From Diospyros lotus (taxonomy: Eukaryota; Streptophyta; Magnoliopsida; Ericales; Ebenaceae): 64,000 nt of DNA. Under the pieces are notes generated by a model. The model worked only from the letters and a program-made list of their open reading frames with translations. It did not search any database and was not told the DNA's origin. The translations under genes were made by a program, and so were the position numbers. The stretch is taken from the NCBI RefSeq assembly GCF_014633365.1, contig NC_068348.1, positions 310,001 to 374,000 on the forward strand, read 5' to 3'. Of this stretch, positions 24,201 to 36,200 are shown one piece after another. How positions within the stretch are numbered: the first letter of the stretch is position 1; every line of letters begins with the position of its first letter.

Positions 24201-27200
24201 CTAAATGTGAAGTTTGGACATGTTGGTTTCTGCGGTCATACGTATAATGCATTATGAACAAATGTTCCAGGGTAAATTGAGATTTATCATTATTGAGACA
24301 TTTTTTTCGTAATAGTTGCTTGTCTTGGTTGATTCTTTGAGTCATAATGGTTGATTCTTTGAGTCATAATCCTGGTATACCTTTTCCTGATGTGACATCT
24401 GCTATTGATTGCCTTACTGTTATCAGGAAGCAGGAACAATCTACACCCATCATCAAAAAACTGTGATTGTGGATGCTGAAGCTGGTGACTCTAAGAGAAA
24501 GATCATAGCATTTGTTGGGGGGCTAGATTTATGTGAGGGAAGATTCGACACTCCAAAGCATCCTATATTTCGGACATTACAAACTCTGCATAAAGATGAC
24601 TACCATAATCCTAATTTTGTGGTAATCATTTGATCAAAATTCTTCACTGCTATTGGAATTAGAGACCATTAAGACCATGACCTCCCATGACTTACACTCA
24701 GTATCTTGAATGTAAATTATCATTATTGCCTTCTGCCAGTTGCAATTTGTTCCATCAGATAAGGCTAGGCATTCAATATCTTGAATTTAAATTATCATTC
24801 TTGCCTTCCAATTGTTGTAATTTGTTCCATCAGATTAGGATGGGCAGTTTCTGGAAGTCCCAATTAATCTACGCTATGACAGTAGCATCTAAAACAAAGA
24901 GTCCAAACTTAGCTACCAAGTGTTCCCCAGCTAAGGCAACCTACAGCTTTACTCGAGGAGTTATAGGATTTTCTCCCTAGTTTTTGTTGATTATCTCTGT
25001 CATAGCCGAGAGATAAGTGATAAGGCTGTTGGGAGTGTTTCAAATTAAAGGGATAAGGAAATAAGAGATAAGAGAAGGTTTCAAGGTAAGATGATAAGGT
25101 AAGGTTGTTGGGAGTCTTTCAAAATAAGGTGATAGGAAATAAGAGATAAGATAAGGTTCAAAAAAGGGGGGATTAAACAGTTCATGGAAGATAATTCCAG
25201 CAAAGATTAAAGTTTAAGTTTTATTATCTTTATTCAAGTGTATTCCTATATTTTAGGAGATATTTTAGAGGTCTTCGTGTATATATATAACACACTTGTG
25301 TTCAATAAAAGTTAGAGAAAGCATTCCTATTTAATCAAGTATTCTTTCTTCCTACTCGAGTGAAATATCCTTCATACTCAATTAATTCCACTAAGGTACT
25401 CGAGTAAAGCTTTCCTCCACTTAGGTTGTTTTAATTTTGTTCAGTTTTTCTAGAAATTAAGCTCAAGCTAAAACAAATTATGCGAATAAATTTCAAATTA
25501 TATGATATTGAAAAACCATGTGGCAATAAACTAGCAAAGCAAGTAAATAATAATGAGTTAGTAAAGGGAAAAAGAGACAGGCGCCCAGTTTATACTGAGA
25601 GATCAATTTTGCCTAATTTGCAAAGGTTCCTCGAGATTTACTATTATCCAGAAATAGCTTTATTCCAATTTGATCTGCATAGTAGGTGGCCGACCTTTAA
25701 ACATATGCAAAACACTCAAAATGGCGTCTGTGTAACACACTCAAAAAGTTGTCCCTCAGAACAATCTTGGTTTTGAGTTAGGGAGAAAATCCTCTTTGTA
25801 AAGAGATTTTTGAGTTTCTCTAATACAATAAACAAGGGCTAGTCAATATTCAAATATAATATGTTTGCAGAATAAAAGCTCACAACCAATAAGTCCCATT
25901 GAGTATATGAATGGAGCTCAAAGGTATAAAAGAGATAAAGAACTAGGCTTAGAAGCTTGGGCCTTCACTTTGAAACTATGATCTATTTTTGTAGATGAGC
26001 CCTTTTTTTTTTTTTAAAAAAAAAAAAGACATTTTTATAACTTTGGGTCTCAAGTGTAGTCATTGGATATCATTTTGAGAAGATCTAGCTGTTATTCTTT
26101 TAGGTTTTTCAAATTTTGTTATGGTGTATGAACTTTGTTCCATGGTTTTGACCTTATCTCTTTCATAACTTTGACATTTACTTAATCTTAAATTGTATCA
26201 AGACATTTATCGTGGAGCAAAACCATATGTTTGGACTTTATAGAATTGATACTGAGGTGTTTCTAGTAGCAATCTCTTATCTCTTTGCTCTGATGATGGA
26301 TGAACTCACCAACATATCCTAGAAGAGGTGGATTTGTGTGTGTTACTTGTAGATGACATTGTCTTGGTGGATGAGACAGAAAATGTGTAAATTTTGAGCT
26401 CAAGGTATGAAGGGACACCTTAGAATCTAAATGTTTCAAGTTGATCATATCGAAAGTCAATATATGGAATGTAGGTTTAGCAAAAATAAAAACAGTGAGA
26501 CTTGAAGATCAAATCATTCCAAGAAAAGATCAATTCAAGTCTATTGGATCAGTTATCTAAAAAGACAGAGAGAGTATTGAGAATGTTACTTATAGAATTA
26601 GGGCATGATGGTCAAATGGAGAAGTGCTTTTAGCATATGATGTGATTATAAAAATCTTTAAGGCTTTAAAAGAATTTTTATCAGATTGTATTACAAAACA
26701 CACCAATATGAAAATACAATGATACCTCAATCTTCTCTAATTTATATACAACATCTTATATACACACAAAAAGATAGAAAGGCAAAACCCACAAAACAAG
26801 GATACATGTAACTCGTGAAACATGGATACATGTTTCCTCAATTTGTGGGATCCCATAAAGTATGGATCCATTGTCTCCATTTCCTTCATTTCTACACTCT
26901 CCCTCAAGCTGGCTTGAAGATATCTTCCAGGGCAAGCTTGCTCACTAATTTTTCAAATTGATTTTTGTGTAACCCCTTTGTATGAACATCGGCGACTTGA
27001 TTAACTATTAGAATGTAGGGCATACAAATTATCCCATTATCAATTTTCTCCTTAATAAAGTGTTTATCCACCTCTACATGCTTTATCTTGTCATGGAGTA
27101 CTGGATTATGGGTAATGGAAATCACAGTTTTATTATCACAATAAAGCTTAGCTGGTAAGGGAATGTAGACCTTTAAGTCCTCTAGAAGTCTCTTTATCCA

Positions 27201-30200
27201 CATGACCTCACAAATCCCGTGGGCAATTGAACGAAATTCAGCTTTAGCGCTACTTCTGGCCACCACTTTTTGTTTATTGTTCCTCCAAGTGACAAGATTA
27301 CCTCTCATAAAGGTGCAATATCTTGATATAGATCTTCTATCAGTAACACTACCTGCCCAGTCTGCATCTGTATAAGCTTCTATGTGAAGATGTTCATGTT
27401 TTCTGAAGAGCAAATCTTTTCCAGGAGTTCTTTTTAGGTACCTTAGAATTCTATAGACAGCTTCAAAATGTTGTGAATCTGGTGAGTGCATAAATTGACT
27501 TACTACACTTATTGCAAATGCTATATCAAGTCGAGTGTGGGACAGATATATGAGTTTGCCCGCAAACCTTTGATATTTCTCCCTTTCTACCACATCTTTG
27601 GCTTTGATAGGTTGAAGTTTCAAATTAGGTTCGATGGGAGTTTTAGCTATCATACACCTGAGTATTCCTGTTTCAGCGAGTAAATCCAGGACATACTTAC
27701 GTTGGTTGACAAAGATTCCCTCCTTATATCTTGCAAACTCCATCCCAAGGAAGTATTTTAGGGGTCCCAAGTCCTTGGTCTCAAACTCATATGCTAGTTT
27801 CCTCTTAAGTTCTTCAATCTCTCCCCTGTCATCACCAGTCATTATTATATCATCCACATAGACAATTAAAATAGCTTTCTTACTGTCACTAGAGTGCTTG
27901 AAGAACATTATGTGGTCCGCTTGGCTCTGAGTATAACCATAACTTTTTATCGCATTTCCAAACCTTTCAAACCATGCTCTTGGAGACTGTTTCAGACCAT
28001 ACAAGGATATTTTTAAACTGCATACCTTGTTAGTGCCAAGGCTCTTCTCAAAACAGGTGGGAGGACCATATACACTTCTTCCTCTAAATTGCCATTTAGG
28101 AAGGCATTCTTTATATCAAGTTGGTGTAGAGACCAATCTTGGGCTACCGCGAGAGAAAGGAGGACTCGAATAGAGTTTATCTTTGCCACTGGAGCAAAGG
28201 TCTCTTGATAGTCGATGCCATTTGTTTGAATGAGCCCCTTGGCAACAAGTCTTGCCTTATACCTCTCTATGCTTCCATCTGCCTTACATTTTACAGTGAA
28301 GACCCATTTACATCCTACAGTTGTCTTGCCTCTCGGTAGCTCCACAATTTCCCAAGTCCCATTTTCTTTAAGAGCATTCATCTCATCCTTTACGGCTAGC
28401 TTCCAATTCAGATCACCTAGAGCATCCCAAATTGTTCTTGGTACATGCAAGTTGGAAATATTTGAAAGAAATGCCTTGTGGCTATTGGACAGTTTTTGAT
28501 AGGACAAGCATTTGGCAATAGGATGTTTAGTACAAGATCTTACTCCTTTTCTAGTGGCAATGGAGACATCAAGATCAGACAAATCAACTGAGGAAGAATT
28601 TAAAGGAGTAAGTGTAGAATTACCCTGAGTGGAAGAAGGACCATCATCCAAAGATACCAATTGCTCAATTACTGGAAGGATATTCGGATCAATAGCATTT
28701 CTCTAAGATTTTCTTCTGATATAAAATTGAAACTCAGGTTTCGGATTACTTTGATCCGTTTCTAGTAATTCTCCCCCTGGTTCCGACTCCATTATGCTTG
28801 GCACCTGTGGACTAGACGCATCCTGTTCTTTATTGTTTTGAGCACCAATTTCCTTGTATCGTTTATCAGAGTGGAGTGGAGTGTCAATTATATCAGACAT
28901 ATTTGGAAGAGATTCAGAAATTTTCAAAAAATTATCTTTATCTTCTTCTACAGGTTTAGAAAAATGATCTTCTTCTACAATATTCTCCCCTTGAACATGA
29001 TTTTTGGTAAAATAGGGTTGATTCTCCATAAAACACACATCCATGCTTATGTGAGTTTTTTTTATCAAAGGATTAAAGCATTTGTACCCCTTTTTCTAGG
29101 AACATAACCAACAAAAACACATTTTTCAGCCATTGGATCTAATTTGGATCGAAAAATTTGTGGAATGTAAACAAAGTAAGTGCATCCAAAAATTTTTAAA
29201 GGTAGCTCAGAGTACAACTGACACATGGGAAAAGTCTTTTTTAAGGAATTTAAAAGTGTCTCAAAGTTTAAGACTCGAGAGGGCATCCTATTGATTAGTT
29301 AGCAAGAAGTGAAAACAGCATCTCCCCGGAGATATTTTGAGATATTCATATAAAACATAATAGCCCTAGTTACCTCAAGTAAATGTCTATTTTTTCGTTC
29401 AGCTATGCCATTTTGCTAAGGAGTTTCATGATATGTTGATTGATGTAAAACACATTTTTTCTTTCAAAAAACCCCCTAAACATTTATTGAAGTATTATGT
29501 TCCATTATCAGACCAAAGAATACAAATATTTGTTTGAAATTGGGCTTCGATCATGTATAAGAAATCTTTAAAAACACTTGCTATGTCGGATTTCTTATTA
29601 AGCAACTAAACCCAACATAGTCTAGTATGATCATTGATAAAAGTTATAAACCATCTTTTACCAGATAAAGTGGTAATTTTTTAGGGTCCCCCAAACATCA
29701 CTGTGAATCAAATAAAATGGTTTTGAAGGACAGTAAGGTTATGGAACAAAATTAACACGATGATCTTTAGACAAATGACAGTTTTCACATTGAAACTTAG
29801 AACAATTCACTCCTTTAAACAATTTAGGAAATAATTGTTTTAAATAAGGAAAACTAGTGTGGCCTAGCCTGAGATGCCATTGCATTATTGGATCAGAAAC
29901 AGAGATTGAACTATTACCACTTAATCCATGAGCTTTTTTATTACCGAAGAAATCCTCATTGAAGTAGTAAAGTCCGTTTATCTTTCTAGCATTGCCAATT
30001 GTCTTCCCCGAGTTTTGGTCTTGAAATAGGCAATAAGAATCAAAGAAGATAATGCAGCAGTTAGAATCTTTTGAGAGTTTACTAACAGACAAAAGATTAC
30101 AAGTAAGTTTAGGAACATGAAGTACTGATTGAAGATCAATACTTTCAGAGATTTTAATGAGGCCTTTGCTAGCAATAGAGGAAAAACTACCGTCCGTTAT

Positions 30201-33200
30201 CCTTACTTTCTCACTACCTGAACAAGGAGTATATGAATCGAAAAGATTGGACAAGCTAATCATGTGATCAGATGCCCCTAAATCAATAATCCATGGTACA
30301 GATTTAAAAGAACTTGACAGGGCTAAAGTAGTTCTACCTGAATGTACCAAAGAACCATTAGGTGTACCAGGTAACGAATTGGTTAGTAACAATGTCGAGA
30401 ATTGATTGAACTGCTCTTTGCTAAAGGAACCAGATGTGGAGAGAACGTCCGACATGGTGGCAGTAGGGACTGATGATCTGTTGACTAATAAGTGACTTCA
30501 CATTGCAGATCCAGTCATCCTTTGCCCTTTAATTTGAGTTAGCTGGGTTTGCTGGATCTGTCTGACAGATCTGATAGTTGGATCTGGCCTAATGAGTCAA
30601 CTTGGTTGACCAAATTTGAAGCGGGGCGGATTTGACCCAGATTTGACAATGATCTGAATTTGCTTAAAAATGTGACTAACAACAATGGAGAAATCCCACC
30701 AGTAGTCACAGGAGAACTGACCAAGTTGGACGTCGACGAGTAGTGGCCGATGGCGTCGGCAGCTACGGCAGTCGGCGATTGGCGGTCGGCGGTAGCAATC
30801 GGCGATTGGCGGTGGATAGCGACAAAAATACAGGGATCTGCAAGATCTGAGAGAGACAAGTCCAATGGTGGTGATGGCGTCATGATTGGAGTACTGGAGA
30901 GAGAAATCAGAGCAACAAACAGTGGCGGTGGTGAGATCTGATGGTGGCGCGTGGAGACAGCAATGGTGGCCGAACTTTGGGGTTAGGTCGACCTAGGTCG
31001 GTGACGTCAATGGCGGTGGTTGCAGGAGCAAATGATGGCTGGAACAGGCCTATAGTAGATGGTGGGCGCGACGGTGCCACTGGGAGGAAGAATTGGGGCT
31101 GCAGCGCGTGAAGGCTCAACGGCGGCTGTCCTTTGAGGGGGTGGCCGATTTGATGTCGGCAATGGTGATGGTGGTGGTGCACGACTGGCAGGCGACGGTG
31201 GGCAGGTCTTGGCCGTTGATGGCAGAGGCTTGTTGTGATGGAACTGGAGATGAACGCAGCCTCTGGAAAACAACGGACAATAGACCCCTTGTCTTCTCCG
31301 CTCTTGGCGCTCAGTGGCGAGTTCGTCTGCTCGAACGATGGCAGATCGATGGTGGCAGTGTTTTGACAGCAACGCCAAAACTTCTTTGTTCCTGGTGTTT
31401 TGACAGCAGCAGCCAACTTGTCTGCTAGAAGAATGGTAGATCACTGGCTGCTGAATTGAGCTCTGATACCATATTACAAAACACACCAATATGAAAATAC
31501 AATGATACCTCAATCTTCTCTAATTTACATACAACATCTTATATACACACAAAAAGATAGAAAGGCAAAACCTACAAAACAAGGATACATGTAACCCATG
31601 AAACATGGATACATGTTTCCTCAATTTGTGGGATCCCATAAAGTATGGATCCATTGTCTCCATTTCCTTCATTTCTACAGATTGCTATAAGACCAACTCT
31701 GTTACATGGCACAAAATATTGGGCAATGAAACACTAATATGTGGAAAATATGAGAGTAATTGAGATAGGGTCTTATGATGGAGGTGCTGCCATACCAAAA
31801 AAAAAAGAAAAAAAAGAAAGAAAAGACAATTAGAAATGAAGTTATAGATTGAGATGGCTCTTATTGAGAATAAAATGAATGAGATGCGATTAAGATAATT
31901 TGGTCATGTGAGTAGAAGACCAATAGATGCTATGGAATGGAAGAAATTTGTAACAAAAAGAGGTAAAGGAAGACCAGAAACAGTTTGTTAAGAAACTCTT
32001 AGGCATGACAGTGCATTATAATGGGATAATGCTAGAATCTTTGTGGCAGACCTGACCTCATGGGATTAAGGCTTAGCGTGTTGTTTTTCTAACTTTTGGA
32101 TCATATTTCACCTAGAAGCATTCAATTCTCAAAGAGATTATTTAGTAGATCTCCAAGTGTTCTCTGGAATGGCACAATGTTCATGTTAATCCATTGTCAC
32201 AATCAAAATTCTCTGCAAACATTAGTGAGTCAAATTTTTGTTCACTTCTCCTTAACCCAAACATCATTTCAATTCAAAAAAGGAAAATATCGTTAATTGT
32301 AATATGAGCACAAAAAACATCTCAAATACTGTTTCATATCAAAAAAGAAAATGAGATGCTTTAAAAGTTATTTGTCAAAACATTCATCCAATATGCCATC
32401 ATCAAAATTAATTGTAAAACAATATGTACCTTGGGGTTAACAGTATGGATTAGTTACATGGGCTCCATTTTAAAGTGTGTGTGACACTAATTTCTCTTGA
32501 CCTTTCTTTTTCACAATCTTTGCCATTACCTGAATAGGGGCCTACTGTTGGATGTCCAAGAGAACCTTGGCATGACTTGCACTGTCGAATTGATGGTCCA
32601 GCAGCATATGATATCTTGACCAACTTTGAGGAGCGTTGGACAAGGGCTTCAAAGTACCATGGACTTAAAAAAATTAAAATGTCACATGATGATTCTTTAC
32701 TCAAAATTGATAGGATTCCAGATATCCTAGGAATAACAGATGTTTGTTGCTTGAATGAGGATGATCCAGAAGCTTGGCATGTCCAGGTATATTATTTCAA
32801 GGAAGCTTCTTAAATTGGGTATTTCAACTTTTTAACTCAATTTCTCTTGAACGACTTCTTGAACAACTATAGGTTTTTCGTTCGATAGACTCCAATTCTG
32901 TTAAGGGTTTTCCTAAGGACCCAAAAGATGCAACAAGCAAGGTGAGAAAAAAATTACTAGTTTTTGGCTTTTACCCTTGGTTATTGGGATGTCCATCTTA
33001 TTATGAGATGCTTATTCCTAATATCTTACTATATTATTACAGAACTTGGTGTGTGGGAAGAATATCCTTATAGATATGAGTATACATACTGCATATGTGA
33101 AGGCAATCCGTGCTGCTGAACATTTCATTTACATTGAGAACCAGTACTTTCTTGGGTCATCATATAATTGGGCTAACTACAAAGACTTGGGTGAGCAATT

Positions 33201-36200
33201 CTTTTTTGTCTTTTTTATGGATTGGAAGGGGACAAAACAAAAGGAGATGCCATTCTCACACCTTTAGAAAATGTAATGGGAAGAGTTTCAAGTAGAGAGC
33301 TGCTTGTATCTGGTTACTTCCTTGACCTATATTCAGTTCCCCATTTTTTATGCTCTTTGATTGCTGAAAAAATTAAAAGAATTGGAAATTGAAAATTTTT
33401 AGGAAAAGACAGTGTTAGGAAACTCTTGGTTTGATAAGCAATTAAGACAAGCATTTTGAAGTAATATATTTCTGTTTTTACATGCAGGTGCAAACAATTT
33501 AATTCCAATGGAGATTGCACTCAAAATTGCAAATAAAATCAGAGCAAATGAGAGATTTGCTGCATATATTGTCATCCCTATGTGGCCTGAGGGTGTTCCT
33601 ACAAGTACTGCCATCCAAAGGATTCTCTTTTGGCAGGCAAACTTCAACTATTATCTTTAAAATTCCTGTTATGTACCATTTCTTGAAAATTTCTTAAAGC
33701 TCTATCATAATTGCTGCATAGCTGACTATCCAAAGAATAAAGAGTAAAACAATATACTGTTATGTGACACTAAATTCTCATGCTAAATTCATGAAATAAA
33801 CTATTACCGCTGTTCCTATAAAGGAATGTCTGTATTATTTGCAGAAAGCCATCAGATAAAGAGCTACTTCAATTCCCTGTTCAATAGGAAGAGGGAGACT
33901 AAGGAAAATCTAGTAGGTAATTCCTAGGCATGAAATAAGATACATTGGCCTTACAGAAGTATGGTCATGGATACAAATGGCTGGAGAGCTAGAATCCATA
34001 TAACCGAACCAACCAATTGAATTAACTCATAGTGTGTTGTTGTATATAGGTTTCTATAATTGAATAGTGCATGCTGAATAACACTATTATAGGTTGATAA
34101 CCATTTTAAGGAACTGAATGGAATGTTTGGTTTTGTTGTGATCAATAAAAAATTGGTGTAGCCAACAGCTGTTGATACTGCATAAGTTTAAAAGGTACAT
34201 TATCTGGAACTTTTTTTTGCCCCTCCTAAGACTTACCAATATGATTTTTATGTATTTATTTATTTATTTATTTGGTATTTTGAGGAAACAGTCTACACTT
34301 GGAACCAAAACTGATGCTGTCAATTAAGAATAAACTACATGACTAGCTTTGTGGATGGGAGAAAAGGGAGAAAAAGAAGACCTCATTTTTTTTGGTGTTT
34401 GGTTAAGTTTTAACATTTTTTGCCTCATGTACTTTATGCTTCTATGTATCATTTTTTACATCTGAAGTCAAAACCAACTCCTTTGAGCTGCTAAGATGAA
34501 AGATCTAAGAGTCAAAACCTTTTGTCATATGAAATTTATTGTTTTGCTGCATGGTGTACTTAAAACTTCATTTGGTATAAATAGTTCACTGATTAGAGGC
34601 TTATACCTACCTTCTTCTTTTCAATTTTCTCCATCCAATACTATATCAACATCAATTGAACATAAAGCCAATTGTAATCCTTTGCTCAGAAGTATGAAAA
34701 GATGCATTGTGTTTGAGATAATATTGAAAAATAAACTGAGTGGAAGTTCTAATGGGAGGAAATAACTTCCATGAATTTCATTAATCTGTGAGATGTAAAT
34801 ATATACACAAAAGTTCCTAGAAAATCTCCTAAAATTTAGGTCTTAGATTACAACAACATATTTTCATTTGTTTTAAGGAATATCCTTCTCTCTTTATCTC
34901 GAAGTCTTCTCTTCTTTATCTTCTCACGTGAAACTTGAATTCTTCCTCTTTATCTCTCTAACACTCCCCCCAATCTGGTGAATAGATATCCATCATTCCC
35001 ATCTTGCCTCTAATGGACTCAAATCCTTGCTTTTGCATAGCTTTAGTAAGGATATTTGCTTCTTGAAATTCAATAGGAATATGAGTGAGACTTATACCTT
35101 CTTTCTCTATCTCTTGCTTAACAAAATGTCAGTCAATCCTCACGTGTTTCATCCGGTCATGTTGAACCGGATTACTCACAGTACTATAAAGAATTTTTGG
35201 AGAGAGTATTGGTAGGTGTAGGTTTTCAAGCATTTTTTCCACACAAATCACTTCACATAACCCTTGTGCAATAGCAACCCTATACTCTACTTTTGCACTA
35301 CTTCTTGCAACCACTGATTGTTTCTTACTTCTCCAAGTTACCAAATTCCCCCATAATTTTGTAAAAAATAGGGATGTAGATCTACTGTCCTCAAAAGAAC
35401 CAGCCCAATCAACATCCACAAATGCCCTTATTCCTCTATCTTGACTCTTCTTAAATAAGAGTCCTTTTCAGGGGTTCCTTTTAGATACCTTAGAATATGA
35501 TATGCAATTTCAAGATGTCTTCTTGTGGGAGAGTGCATGAATTGACTTACTATGCTTATAGCATATGCAATGTCAGGTCATGTGAGTGATAGGTAGATCA
35601 ATTTTCTCACCAACTGTCGATATCTTCCCTTGTCTACTTGGTATTATGTTCTGCTTTCTTCTTTGTTCTTCCAATTAGGCTCCAATGGAGTATTAGTTGG
35701 CTTACAACCAAGTTTACTAGTTTCTTTCAACAAATCAACTGTGTACTTCCTTTGAGATATAAATATTCCTTCCTTGCTTCTTGTTACTTCCATTCCAATT
35801 TCCCATGAAGTATTTTAATTCTCCCAAATCCTTTACTTCAAATGCAGCCCTTAGTTGCCCCTTTAGTTTCTCAATTTCTAGAACATTGTTCCTTGTAATG
35901 ATAATGTCATCTACATAAACAATAAGGATTGTCTTTCTGCCATCAACTTCAAATTTTGTAAATAGGTTTTGATCAGCCAGCCCTTGTTTGTATCCTAATT
36001 GAATAATAGTGTCACTGAACCTCTTGAACGAAGCCCTTGGAGATTGCTTAAGGCTGTATAGGGACTTTTTTAATTTGCATACATTTCCTCTTGTGCTCTC
36101 TGTTTCAAAACCTGAGGGAATCCTCATGTACATTTCTTCTTCTAGCTCCCCATCTAGGAATGCATTCTTGATGTCCAGCTGATATAGCTTCCAGTCCAAA

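Larger units (their letters stand above)
26689..31679 (-). mobile_element. Ty1/copia retrotransposon C in PLD intron 3
   Basis: The LTRs are 208 bp (26689-26896 and 31472-31679). Target duplications GATTG lie at 26684-26688 and 31680-31684. A TGGTATCAGAGCTC primer-binding site abuts the 5' LTR (31471-31455), and a GAGGGAGAG purine tract precedes the 3' LTR. By eye the LTRs differ at about 4 of 208 positions, so it is young. It lies antisense to the PLD gene and splits an older LINE fragment. It encodes protease to RNase H but no recognisable gag. Confidence 0.93.

Noticed and set aside
30907..31513. Two overlapping 168-169 codon ORFs in the copia C leader
   Set aside because: They overlap in different frames, lack any gag motif, and reflect GC-rich composition.
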